From positions 21,377,001 to 21,441,000 of the forward strand of contig JALIGW010000005.1 in assembly GCA_023053685.1 (NCBI GenBank): a stretch of 64,000 nt of DNA, written 5' to 3'. Every line of letters begins with the position of its first letter. The stretch's first letter is position 1. The notes beneath the pieces were generated by a model. That model saw only the letters and a list, made by a program, of their open reading frames with translations. It did no database searches and had not been told where the DNA came from. This DNA comes from Diadophis punctatus similis. Lineage: Eukaryota > Chordata > Lepidosauria > Squamata > Dipsadidae. A program made the position numbers and the translations under genes. Of this stretch, positions 22,554-32,740 are shown piece after piece.

Positions 22554-22935
22554 CAGTTGTTTGACCATTCTGCTACATGATCAAGGTCTTTTTGAAGGGT
22601 AGCAGCATTGTCAGTGGTGTTAAATAGTTTAACATCATCGGCAAAGAGAACGCAGTTGCTTATAATATGATCACAAAGATTGTTTATGTAGAGTATGAAG
22701 AGTGTTGGTCCTAGAACACTGCCTTGAGGGACACCACTGTTGACAGGAGCAGGATTTGATAGGGCACTTCCTATTTTGACCACTTGTTGTCTGTTAGACA
22801 GGAACGCAGTTATCCAATCATGTAGTGGTCCAGAGATGCCCTAGGATTTTAGTTTCATAAGTAGTTTGTCGTGTACTGCTGAATCAAAGGCTTTACAAAA
22901 GTCTATGTAAATTGCGTCTATTGTTTTACCTTGAT
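22548..22935 (-). pseudogene. LINE reverse transcriptase fragment, minus strand
   Basis: The minus strand reads VKIGSALSNPAPVNSGVPQG, then SVLGPTLFILYINNLCDHII, then NCVLFADDVKLFNTTDN and DHVAEWSNNWQL. It keeps the F-A-D-D active-site box that is altered in the + strand copy. It matches the + strand copy over the same RT blocks but in inverse orientation, with the copia fragment between them. Confidence 0.85.
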
Positions 22936-23060
22936 GGGACAATGTTCAAAGAGTTGCATCTCCTGCACGGGAGGACTAAGATGAGAACAGATGTCAAAGA
23001 CTATGTTTGTCTTCTCTGCCAGATTTGCTCACTGCCCTTGACAAGCTGCCAAGTGGGTCT
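22936..23060 (+). pseudogene. Ty3/gypsy integrase zinc-finger remnant
   Basis: The + strand reads ELHLLHGRTKMRTDVKDYVC and then LLCQIC, similar to the H-x-G-...-M-R-x-D-V-x-x-Y-V-x-x-C-x-x-C zinc-binding segment of gypsy integrases. Its position just left of the right-hand LTR and its orientation match a gypsy provirus starting at 19650. Confidence 0.55.
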
Positions 23061-23094
23061 TCACACATGGCAGTAATTCTATCAGCCGGGTGAT

Positions 23095-23350
23095 GCAATA
23101 GAATGTAGACCTGGCCCTGGGAAGGAGAAAGGGATGAATGAACTTGTTAACTGTTACACAGTTCTGGGAAAGAAGAAAGTGTGAAAAAGAAACTCAAAAA
23201 TATTCCTGCCTTGATTTTGTTTGTATATAATGTGGTGGAGAGAAAGGTTGACAGGCTTCAAAAATGCTGTTATAATACCCAGGAACAATAAAGAACATTC
23301 CAGAAATTCCTGCTTCTTGACCTTGCCTGCTTCAAAGGGCTGATACTAAC
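23095..23350 (+). mobile_element. Degraded LTR, right copy, of the Ty3/gypsy element
   Basis: Collinear with 19650-19918 (see that entry). It contains 'gtatataatgtgg' and 'caataaagaacattcc', a polyadenylation-like AATAAA. The outer boundary is uncertain by about 10 bp and no target duplication could be matched. Confidence 0.6.
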
Positions 23351-23414
23351 TCACATAGTATTAATATTTTGAATCACTGATCTGTGTTAATTTTCAAATG
23401 GCATGTAAATTGTC

Positions 23415-23610
23415 AGGGGTCCTTGGTGCTCTCTGAGCTTGCTTGTTTTCTTGCAGACAGTTCAATACCCTAACTAGGTAACATTATCAGTGCTAGTATG
23501 GAGTGCTGAGTGCTGTTTGCACTCCTTACTAGCACTGATGATGTTACCTAGTTAGGGTAATGAACTGTCTGCAAGAAAACAAGCAAGCTCAGAGAGCACC
23601 AAGGATCCCT
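23415..23610. mobile_element. Penelope-like pseudo-LTR palindrome (copy 1)
   Basis: A 196-bp near-perfect inverted repeat. The left arm starts 'aggggtccttggtgctctct' and the right arm ends 'agagagcaccaaggatccct'. The arms also share 'ttgttttcttgcagac' and 'ccctaactaggtaac'. The same sequence occurs at 36683-36836. Inverted pseudo-LTR ends are characteristic of Penelope-like elements, so this is probably a tip-only insertion. Confidence 0.7.
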
Positions 23611-24681
23611 CATTTCAATCCTGAGCAATAAATATTCTCCTTTAATGGTAAATGTATATTGTGTTATACATATCACTTTGGTATCCATATATTCTTTCCA
23701 GGTTAAATTTATCATAAGACTTTTAATTTGAAGCTATTTTGGATACCTATTCCCATAGCTTTGTCTGCCGTTCTTCTAAATGAGGAAATCTAAATGAGAG
23801 TCTGCAGTTTTCAGTAAGAAGCTTATATTACCTTAACAGTTGTTATACTGTATACAAAACCCATTTCATATTCTTCGTAGGAATATACAGAGAAGCTTAG
23901 TAATTTTTGGCAATTAACATTAATTGACATATTGGTGAAAAACCATCTTGTATACATTTTCTTTAAATGTAATATTTGCATTAAATTTCATATTTTCTAT
24001 TGGTTTTTCCATTGTTGCATATCAATCACCTTATTCATATTCTGCATCCATTTACTCATATATTTGATTTGTTAATTTCTGAATTGCATTTCAGTAACAA
24101 TGTATAAATAAGACCCAACAGATGTTCTGAATTTTGTCATATAAACTTTCCAAATTTTGTCGATTCTCTGAGTATTCAATGTTGTTTTTAATTACCTTTG
24201 AATTAAATAAATTATCATTTATTTGAAGATACTGGAACAAGCAACACATTTCTGACAATTTCAAGGACAGTGTCTTAAAAGATTTTCCATTTATTTTTTA
24301 AACTTAAAAATTTCCAGTCTATGTAGGTTATTGTGATTTCATTGATCAGATAATTAAAGGGGTGATAGATCTGGACTTAATTCTTTTGTATTTATTCCAT
24401 ACTTTTAATTTATATAGTTCTAAAACTCTTGTCATGACCTTTAATTGGGCAAAACAGTAGATTAATGGCAACAGTTTTTGAACCTAGGTACCTCAAATGG
24501 GCTAATTTATAGAATGTATCCAAAATCCAAGACTCCTGACTCCCAAGGAAATAAAATTTGGCAAAGTTGTGGGTGGTTCAGTGCTATTGGCTGCTGCTGT
24601 ATTGGTGCTGCAGTCACATAATCTTCATTTTTGTGTCTGGACTCCCATGAGGAAGGAGCTGCCTTCCAGAGGAAAAAGAGG
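23611..24681. other. No feature recognised
   Basis: AT-rich sequence, possibly old repeat debris. No motif could be assigned. Confidence 0.4.
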
Positions 24682-24689
24682 CAAGGGAG

Positions 24690-25108
24690 CAGAGGTGGTT
24701 TGGACCAGTTCGGACTGGTTCGCCCGAACCAGTAGCAACCCGCTGGTGATGTCATTGACCCGTTTGGTCAGTGCCGGTCCATGGGCACCACCATCTTTTG
24801 GGGGAGAATTTTTTATGATTTTTTTTCCCGTGTTGTTTTATTCTGTGCATGCAGATCTGGTTCTCTGTGTGCTTGGAAGTGGGCCTGCCCTCCTGCCCCC
24901 AGGTTTATACGGACCTTTATTGCTTCTTTCAAAGCACAGCTGATCAGCTCCGCAGCTATTTTTCGTGCTAATTTCCTTGTTTGCAACGTGGAAGGGCTTG
25001 AATTCAACTACTGAGCATGTGCTGCAGCTAAGAGCATAGCGCACGTGCAAAACATGCACTTCCGTTGCGATGTGAACTGGTGGGGAAGGTAAGTAGAACC
25101 CACCCCTG
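24690..25108. mobile_element. hAT MITE, GGTGGGTTC family
   Basis: It starts CAGAGGTGGTTTGG and ends GTAGAACCCACCCCTG, with 8-bp flanks CAAGGGAG and CAAGGAAG (7 of 8). The interior includes 'gttcggactggttcgcc' as in the 48742 copy. Long frames on both strands are not genes. Confidence 0.85.
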
Positions 25109-25504
25109 CAAGGAAGCTTGGAAAGTTTGGTCAAGAGAAAGAGTGTTAAAGTGGTTCCTCCCTAGCTTTTCTCAAAGTATAGTTATGAAAATAGTTGCGT
25201 TAGTCTGAAAAGATTCTGTCTATAGGAGAAGAACAATAAAGGAAACTACTCTTAAGTAGCTCCTCGTGTTACTCTTGGTCCTTGGAGCGTGACAATTTTC
25301 TATGTTCCATTACAGTTTCCTAGCCAATCTCATAATCCCTTGCTCTCTCCCCCACCCAGTAGCAGCCACTTCCCACACTCACACTGGATTATCATTCCAT
25401 TGATTGAAATTAGATTGACTCTAATTTCCCTTTCAAATGAACTGATAAATCTAGTGATTCACATACTTTTGCCCCACAGTTATTTGGGTGAGTTTTCTCC
25501 CAGT

Positions 25505-25534
25505 TTCTGTTTGTTTGTTTGTTTGTTTGTTTGT

Positions 25535-25585
<51 letters not shown>

Positions 25586-25925
25586 TTTGTCAAATATGTA
25601 TAGTAGTAATTTGTATAAACATAAGTAAAAAGTAACGATAAAAGAGGACAGTAGGACAGGGACGGTTATGCACGCCCCTTACAGACCTCTTAGAAACGAG
25701 GAGAGGTCGACTGTAGACAGTCTAAAGTTAAAGTTTTTGGGGTTTGGGGAAGAAACCACAGAGTCAGGTAGTGTATTCCAGGCATTGATCACTCTGTTGC
25801 TGAAGTCGTATTTTCTGCAGTCGAGTTTGGAGCGCTTTACATTTAGTTTGAATCTATTACGTGCTCGTGTATTGTTGCGGTTGAAGCTGAAGTAGTCATT
25901 AACAGGAAGGACATTTTGGTATATG
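25505..25925 (-). mobile_element. LINE 3' end (CR1/L2-like) with TTTG/TTTA tail
   Basis: An 85-bp (TTTG)n(TTTA)n run is followed by 'tttgtcaaatatgtatagta'. Then, on the minus strand, a LINE C-terminus reads FNRFKLNVKRSKLDCRKYDF and NAWNTLPDSVVSS-like sequence, matching the + strand LINE at 8330-8893. The microsatellite is the expanded A-rich tail. Confidence 0.82.
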
Positions 25926-26736
25926 ATTTTATGAACTACATGGTTAATGTTTAATGTTTTTCAAATCTTTGTTAAAATAATTCATTTTGTCAGGATTACA
26001 CATGTGAATATGTGTATTTAGTAGCACATTAAGTAGCAGATCTGTTTACACAATTCATACCACTGTAATGGGAGAAAGGCAAAATATAACCATATATTGG
26101 AAGATTCATAAGGAATTGAAATTGTTAATTTCTCCTTTCTCATCCATTTTTTAAATTATTTAAGCATGCCCAAAGAATTCTTTGTAAAAAAAAGCTGCCA
26201 AATAGCTTAAATACAGCTGATGCTTGATGGCCATTTAAACACTCTATTGTAGAGCGATCACCTATGTCAATATTTCATTTTATTTCTTATGGGAAATGTG
26301 AATTTGCTTAAACGGGGATAAAGCATAATCAATTGCCTCGAGAGTAGTGAAAATGACTTCAGTGGGGCTTTTATGAAATAAATGGATTGAGAATGAAAAC
26401 CTTAATTAAGCTATCCTTTTACCAACCAGATAATTATTTTGCATTAATTATTCTGTCATGGCTATTGCTTTTGATGACAGACAGGAGACTGTCATGGAGA
26501 AAAGTCTGCTACTTGTTAGCTGATGGCCAAGAAGGAGAATTAATAACATTGCATATTAGAACAGTTCTAAATTTTAAATCACTTTATGAGAAGTGAAGGA
26601 GGCTTTTTTATGATTGTGTAAGTATTGCTAGATATGTTTCTAGAGTACTGTTAGCATCTTCTATTATCCAAATGTAAAGTTGTACCTTCTGATTGAATAT
26701 CTGCATGAAAGCCCAAAGAGCCCTTCCAAAATAATA
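25926..26736. other. No feature recognised
   Basis: AT-rich sequence. A 69-codon frame at 26387-26596 has no recognised domain. Confidence 0.4.
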
Positions 26737-27233
26737 TACCGTATTTTTCGGAGTATAAGCCGCACCTTTTACCTCCCTAAAAGAGGCTGAAAATGTGGGT
26801 GCGTCTTATACTCCGAATGTAGCTTTTCCAAAGCTTTTTTTCCCAGTCCTAAGGAGGTGCTAACGATCTTCCCGGCTTCCTACTCCATCTTTGCAGGCTT
26901 GTTTTCATTCCTACTCCCTCCGAAAAAGGTTTTTTCAGCCCTAACGAGGTGCTAACGATCTTACTGGCTTGCAGCATTTTTTTAATTCCTACTCCCTCCG
27001 AAGCAGTTTTTACTGCCCTAAATCTTTGCAGGCTTGTTTTCATTGCTACTCCCTCTGAAAAAGGTTTTTTCAGCCCTAACCAGGGGATAAAATAATGTGC
27101 TGAAGCTGAACAGACTAAGGATGCTAGTCAGATGAATACCTGGTAGGTAGATTTCCCCCCCCCCCATTTTCCTCCCACAAAACTAAGGTGCATCTTATAC
27201 TCCGGTGAGTCTTATACTCCGAAAAATACAGTA
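26737..27233. mobile_element. 497-bp TA-flanked element with GTATTTTTCGG ends
   Basis: It begins TACCGTATTTTTCGG and ends CCGAAAAATACAGTA, 14 of 15 bases inverted. Sub-terminal 'agtataag' and 'cttatactcc' blocks are also inverted. The core (26829-27080) holds two to three imperfect tandem copies of a roughly 100-bp unit starting near 'cctaaggaggtgctaacgat'. TA boundaries suggest Tc1/mariner; the superfamily is inferred. Confidence 0.8.
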
Positions 27234-27568
27234 TGAATAAAATCTAGCTTTGGTTTCTGGAATGATTGAACCACAATAATGTTAAGCACTGAGAAAACAA
27301 ACCATGAATTTAGGATGGGCAGACTAACTACTCTTTACTATGTTTTTTGTGAAATATATTCAGACCTTTTATGGAGAGATAATAAAGCTTCCTTTTGCTC
27401 TTAAGCATATAATTGAGGAGATAGTCACAGAATGGGAGCCTGCAATGTAAGATGTGATTGCAATATGCCTACATAGTATGCACCCAGTACACTATAACAT
27501 GTCCAACCTTCTTTGTTGTATGTGTTTAATGTCATATTCCATGAAAGAACAATAATATACCCTTAAGA
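27234..27568. other. No feature recognised
   Basis: Unassigned sequence between two miniature elements. Confidence 0.4.
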
Positions 27569-27576
27569 GTATATTG

Positions 27577-28001
27577 CAGTGATGGCGAACCTATGGCACG
27601 GGTGCCACAGGTGGCACGCGGAGCCATATCTGCCAGCACACGAGCCGTTGCCCTAGCTCAGCTCCAGTGCACATGTGCATGCCCGCCAGCTGATTTTTGG
27701 CTCACGCGGAGGCTCTGGGAGGGCGATTTTGGCCTCCAGAGGGCCTCCAGGGTGGTGGGGGGAGCGTTTTTTGCCCTCCCCAAGCTCCAAGAAAGCCTCT
27801 GGAGCCTGGGGAGGGCGAAAAATGGGCCCACCGGGCCCACTGGAAGTCGGGAAATGGGGGAGTGAGGGGGGTCACGCACACATGTGAGGAGGGTGGGGCA
27901 AGTGAGGAGCTTTGAATTGTGGGTGTGGGCACGCACGCGCGTGCAATAACACGCACACGCACTATTTTGGCACCCGAGGAAAAAAAGGTTCGCCATCACT
28001 G
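27577..28001. mobile_element. hAT MITE with CAGTGATGGCGAACC ends (copy 2)
   Basis: Termini CAGTGATGGCGAACC and GGTTCGCCATCACTG are perfect, and the 8-bp duplication GTATATTG is perfect (27569-27576 and 28002-28009). The interior is the reverse complement of the copy at 21368 with little divergence and nearly equal length (425 bp), so the family amplified fairly recently. Frames on both strands are artefacts. Confidence 0.92.
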
Positions 28002-28009
28002 GTATATTG

Positions 28010-28379
28010 CATACTTTCCGATAATGTCACTTCATGTGGCAACTTCACATGATTTGATGACAAGCTATATTAACTGTTGAATCACTGTTCTATGATAATA
28101 TAGAGATATTTAATGGCAGCAGTTTTCTAAACTTTCAGATTCAATTCCTTCTCACCCCTATTTGAACATCTAGATATGCAGAAGGGATGGTAACAATTGG
28201 AATTTTTAGGGAACGGTGTGAGCTCCCTTTAATTTCAACCATTTTTATTAAGCTAATGTAATTAAGTATGGCTTTATTTGATTTGTATTGGTATTGCTGA
28301 ATCTTATTTTAAAAGGGCATACAATATCAGAAAATTGTTATAACCTTTTAAGATAGTTTTGAACTTTATGGCTACCTAT
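28010..28379. other. No feature recognised
   Basis: AT-rich sequence. Confidence 0.4.
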
Positions 28380-28610
28380 AACCCATGGTGGCCCAATTGG
28401 TTAGAATGCAGTACTGCAGGCTATTTATGCTGCCTGCCGGTTTCCTGCAATTTGGCAGTTCAAATCTCACCAGGCTCAAGGTTGACTCATCCTTCCATCC
28501 TTCCAGGTCAGTAAAATGAGGACCCCGATTGTTGGGGGCAATATGCTGACTCTGTAAACCACTTAGAGAGGGCTGTAAAGCACTGTGAAGTGGTATACAA
28601 GTCTATTGTT
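28380..28610 (+). mobile_element. tRNA-derived SINE (Sauria type), + strand
   Basis: Complete head to tail: 'ggttagaatgcagtactgca' (A-box side), 'gcagttcaaatctcacc' (B box), 'ggctcaaggttgactcatcc' and 'ttgttgggggcaatatgctg', ending 'caagtctattgtt'. The tail is shorter than in the sister copies. Confidence 0.85.
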
Positions 28611-29128
28611 ACCCGATTTCTATGAGATGGTAAAAAAGAGAATTTTCTGATTTGTTCTGCTATCATCTATTAATTATATGGATTGTTGCAATCCAGATTT
28701 GTAGCCCCATGGAATAGCCAGGCTGCAGGTCTACTATGAAAACCAAACTAGTCTTGAGTAATTCACATACAAGGTATTCCCCTTCTTTTCAGTGTGAGTT
28801 ATCTGGGAATAAGTCTTTTTTCACCTGGGGCTAAAAATCTGAAGGAATGAAATCAAAGGAAACTAGTTTGAGTCTTTGAGGAAGGAAGACAAATGGATGA
28901 TTAATCCAGATGAGTCAATCATGGTCCTACTTGCTCAGAAGGCAGATTAATATATTGCCAGCCATTTTGATGAGAAAGGCGAGACATACAGTTAATAAAT
29001 ATTATTTTTTGTTTTCTATAGTTATGTAATATTCCTTGGTGAAACCTGCAGGCCCCCATAGCCATTTCTTTCTAGGTAATAATCAAGCATTTCACTTCTC
29101 TTCCATTAAAAAGTGGAATAATTTGTAA
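28611..29128. other. No feature recognised
   Basis: AT-rich sequence. Confidence 0.4.
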
Positions 29129-29133
29129 GCAGC

Positions 29134-29490
29134 TGTTTGATAGGGTGAATGGAAGAGGCAGACAGAAGTGGCTTCAAAACAACAGCTCTTTATTTGGCAA
29201 CTATTTACAATCCAGCAAAGGCTCTGTCTGACAGCCAGCCCTTTTATAAGGAGCTGCCAGATAGTCTAGCCCAGGGGTAGGCAAAGTTGGCTCTTCTATG
29301 ACTCGTGGGCTTCAACTCCCAGAATTCCTGAGCTAGCATGATTGGCTCAGAAAGTCTGGAAGTTGAAGTCCACGAGTCATAGAAGAGCCAACTTTGCCTA
29401 CCCCTGGTCTAGCCAATCAGCAGTCAGTATTTTCCCTCCAGAATGGAGGACCTGACTGAAGCCTATGTGCTTCAGTCTGAGAATGTAACA
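29134..29490 (-). mobile_element. Solo LTR with 5-bp target duplication
   Basis: It begins TGTTTGATAG and ends GAATGTAACA, bounded by perfect 5-bp repeats GCAGC (29129-29133 and 29491-29495). On the minus strand it carries a TATA-like 'cttataaaagggc' and a polyadenylation-like 'aataaagagc' in the correct order. No internal region is present, so it is a solo LTR left by recombination. A hAT MITE sits inside it. Confidence 0.85.
29272..29406. mobile_element. 135-bp hairpin hAT MITE inside the solo LTR
   Basis: It begins CAGGGGTAGGCAAAGTTGGC and ends GCCAACTTTGCCTACCCCTG, exactly inverted, with arms of about 50 bp. The 8-bp duplication GTCTAGCC is perfect (29264-29271 and 29407-29414). It inserted after the LTR. 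Confidence 0.92.
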
Positions 29491-29495
29491 GCAGC

Positions 29496-30384
29496 CATAT
29501 GCCAAACTATCTCAGCATCAAGGTCTGCGAGGCAGAAACTCTACATAAAAAGAAAGAGAAAACTCTTAGCTATGGAGATTTGCACATTATTGGAGTTTGG
29601 TTGAAAACAAAAATACAATCTTCTTTCCCACAACTACCTGTGAGCAGAAAAGTACATATGCTTCCCATTAGATACCAACCACTGATTTCTGTTCAAGCAC
29701 TGAACTGCAGAGCCAGAAAGGTTGGGGACAGCTGCTTTACTTCAATCCTTCATCATTGTCTGTGTGGTCCATCATCTGTTAACTTCAAACGGCAAACTTT
29801 TTTTTTCATCTCTGTAAGATTTCCTTATAATTCTGACTTCAGAAATTAGAAGTTGGAAAACACCTGGGCTTCCAGGAAATTAATCTTGTTTTGTGCCCAA
29901 ACTTTGGTTTAACAATGGGAGGAATTCAGAAGGGACATGGAGTAAAACTTGACTGTCAATGTTTAAAACAGTGTTTAATATATCATATGTGTCTGTGTGT
30001 CTGGTACAGTAGGCACTTTTTAAAACATTGACACAGTAATAGCGCTTGATTAGCTATTAGGTTACCTATATTGCTTAGCTGTGTATTTACCCCACGGGAC
30101 TTTGTCTACTGTTAGCATTGCCTAGCAGCCTTTTTTAGATTTATTTTTTACAAAACAAATTAAGCAATGTGCTGAATATCTTATCCTGGTATCTGGAGCT
30201 GTGAATGTCTGTGTGAGGAACAATAGGCTTCAGTTGAACCCTGGCAAGATTGAATGATTCTGGATTTTTGGGCCTACTGATTTCAGGGCCATTCCACCTT
30301 GGGCACTGGATAAGGTTGCATTGCCCCAAACAAATCCAATGTGGAAAATAGGGGCTTTCTAGACTCATGACTCCTGCTTAATGG
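29496..30384. other. No feature recognised
   Basis: A 116-codon frame at 29499-29849 has no recognisable domain and its start lies in LTR flank. Treated as chance. Confidence 0.45.
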
Positions 30385-31015
30385 GCATGTGGCAGTCGTC
30401 GCTAGGTGGGCCTTTGCAAAGCTTTGTCTTGTGCAGCAGTTGTACTCTGGATCAGCAGGCCTTGCTTACCTTCATGCCAGTGGTGGGTTGCTTCCGGTTC
30501 GGTGAACCGGTGGCGGTGGCTCCGCTCACCTGCCCGGACATCATCAAAAATGCTCTGCGCATGTGCAGAAGCGTTGCGCATGCACAAAGTGCGCCAACAC
30601 ACTCCCGTTCCCAAACCGGTAGCAAAGGTAAGTGGAACCCACTACTGATTCATGCCCTTGTCACCTCTACATTGGACTACTACAGTGTGCTGTACATGAA
30701 GCTGCCCTTGAAGACTATCTAGAAACTTCAGCTCTATCCCTTTTGTTACTTTGGAAGACCTTCAAGACCTGGTTATCTTATCAGGCCTGGATCTCCCAGC
30801 TAACTGGAGATTTGCTTAGATGGCATTATTGTTGAGATTGTTGGCCATTTTTGTCCTGTCTTTGCCTATTTGTTTTTATATTATTTATTTCTTAATGTAG
30901 ATTTCTATATTTTTATATCTGTGGTTTTTGTTTGATTATGCCACACAGAATCTCTTTTGATATGATGGGTGGCTGTATGTAATAATGTAATGCAATTAAT
31001 AAAAAAATAAATTAA
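30385..31015 (+). mobile_element. LINE ORF2 C-terminal fragment and 3' end, split by a hAT MITE
   Basis: Before the insert the + strand reads WAFAKLCLVQQL-like sequence, and after it HALVTSTLDYYSVLYMKLPL followed by LKTWLSYQAW-like sequence and a stop. 'LVTSxLDYxxxLY' is typical of CR1/L2-clade ORF2 C-termini. An internal deletion and frameshifts are evident. It ends in an A-rich 'aattaataaaaaaataaatt' tail. Confidence 0.65.
30478..30647. mobile_element. 170-bp hAT MITE inside a LINE
   Basis: It starts CAGTGGTGGGTTGC and ends GGAACCCACTACTG, with 8-bp flanks CTTCATGC and ATTCATGC (7 of 8). It has two 'gcgcatg' motifs in its core. It interrupts the LINE reading frame just before HALVTS. Confidence 0.87.
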
Positions 31016-31059
31016 TTTTAAAAATGTAAAAAATTAAATGTAATTAATAAAATACGTAA

Positions 31060-31530
31060 AGTTAAAAAACTACACACAAACAAATGCAAATAAATAACAC
31101 AAGCAAGCATGCATGACTGCAGAAAGAAAAAAATGAAAAGAAAGAATAGAAAGCAGTTTCCAATTTCCTTTGCAGCAAATATAAGTACATTTACAAAATT
31201 ATCTCTTACTCTGGTTATAAAATAACTTCACTTTTTTATTATCCAGTTATTTTCCTAATCATCAAAACCGCAAATCATAAGCATACTTTTTTCTGTTTCA
31301 TGCAAAAAGTCTGTAAGAGGTTTCCAGTTGACTATAGATATTATTTTTTTGTCTAATCAAAGAGATTAATTTAGCCATCTCTGCAAATTCCATCATCTTT
31401 ATTTAATCTCCATCTAGAAAGATTAGATTTTCTCTTATAAAGTAAACTTACACAATTATGATCAGAGAAGTTTTTTGTCAAAATCTCTACTTTAGTTGCC
31501 TATCATTTTTGATCCATTTATTACACATGG
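31060..31530 (-). mobile_element. L1-type 3' end, minus strand
   Basis: An A-rich stretch is followed by 'aaaaagtctgtaagaggttt', 'tctaatcaaagagattaatt' and 'agccatctctgcaaattcca'. The complement of the latter corresponds to the end of the L1 ORF2 C-terminus also present at 32650-32740 and 62580-62640. Frames are broken. Confidence 0.5.
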
Positions 31531-31541
31531 CAAATTGAGAG

Positions 31542-31772
31542 TATAGCAATAGCAATAGCATTTAGACTTCTATACAGCTTCACAGTGGTTTACAGCCCTC
31601 TGTAAGCCATTTACAGAGTCAGCATATTGCGCCAACAATCTGAGTCCTCATTTTACCAATTTCAGAAGGATGGAAGGCTGAGCCAACCTTGAGCCGGTGA
31701 GAATTGAACTGCTGGCAGTCAGCAGAATTAGCCTGCAATACTGCATTCTAACCACTCCGCCACCACGGCTCA
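31542..31772 (-). mobile_element. tRNA-derived SINE (Sauria type), minus strand
   Basis: The tail complement 'agcaatagcaatagcattta' stands at the left. Then come the body and 'gaattgaactgctggc' (B-box complement), ending 'ctaaccactccgccaccacg' (A-box complement). Full length. Confidence 0.87.
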
Positions 31773-31899
31773 TGGAATAGATACAAATCCAGGCTGTGCT
31801 CAGAAACACCTCTACGGATCTCAGTACAAGAAGCATTTTACAGAAGTGTAGGGTCAGGGAAATACAAATGGTTAATGTACCAGAAATTATTAGACAATC

Positions 31900-32740
31900 A
31901 CCAAGATGAATATTAAATTAAATCAAGTTAGCAACTAATGGTACAAGGATATAATTGTCAATGGTTTTCCCATTTAGAGTTATCAGAAAGATTTAAGGTA
32001 GATAAAAAGACTTACGGTATGGAGCAAAAAAAGATAATATTTAATTGCTAAAACACATAAACTGAAATGGAAGAACAGGTTGAAGAATGTATGATAAAAT
32101 GGCTAAGAATGTTGGTTATAATATATGAATCAATGGGAGAATATGTAGTTAAAAAGGGTTGAAATTTCCTTCCTTCCTTCCTTCCTTCCTTCCTTCCTTC
32201 CTTCCTTCCTTCCTTCCTTCCTTCCTTCCTTCCTTCCTTACCTACTTACTTAATCTGAACCACCCATATCACTCAAAAATTATATTATGATCTTGAAGAG
32301 AATTGTTATAAAATGATGTATTGTTGGTACACCACACCAGACAAATTATTTAGAAACTATAAAAGCATTCCAAATATTATGTTGGAAATGTCTACAACAT
32401 AAGGGGACATTCTATCATGTTTGGCTGACATGTACAAAAGCTTAAAAATGGATTCAAATACACACATTGATAGAGAGGATTTTAAAGATTAATATTGAAT
32501 TGAAACCAGAACTTTTCCTTTTAGGACTGATGGATCCTAAGAGGGGAGATGAGTCATTATTTCAGCATGTGATTTCTGCAGCAAGATTATTGTATACACA
32601 AAGATGGAAAGATTTGGTACTATCCACCATGGAGGAATTTTTAGTGAAACTGACAGAATTTGCTAAGGTGACCAGACCGACTTTTTTGATTAGAGGAAAG
32701 TTGTTATTGCCTATCATCTTTGATTCATTTATCCTGATTT
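31900..32740 (+). mobile_element. L1 ORF2 C-terminal fragment, interrupted by (TTCC)n
   Basis: The + strand reads CMIKWLRMLVII-like sequence left of the microsatellite. To the right it reads KINIELKPELFLLGLMDPKR, SAARLLYTQRWKDLVLSTME and EFLVKLTEFAKVTRP (32490-32690). These are L1 ORF2 C-terminal motifs shared with 61370-62965. The last 110 codons are unusually free of stops, but the copy has no catalytic part. Confidence 0.8.
32165..32239. repeat. (TTCC)n microsatellite
   Basis: About 18 TTCC units inside the L1 fragment. Confidence 0.96.
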
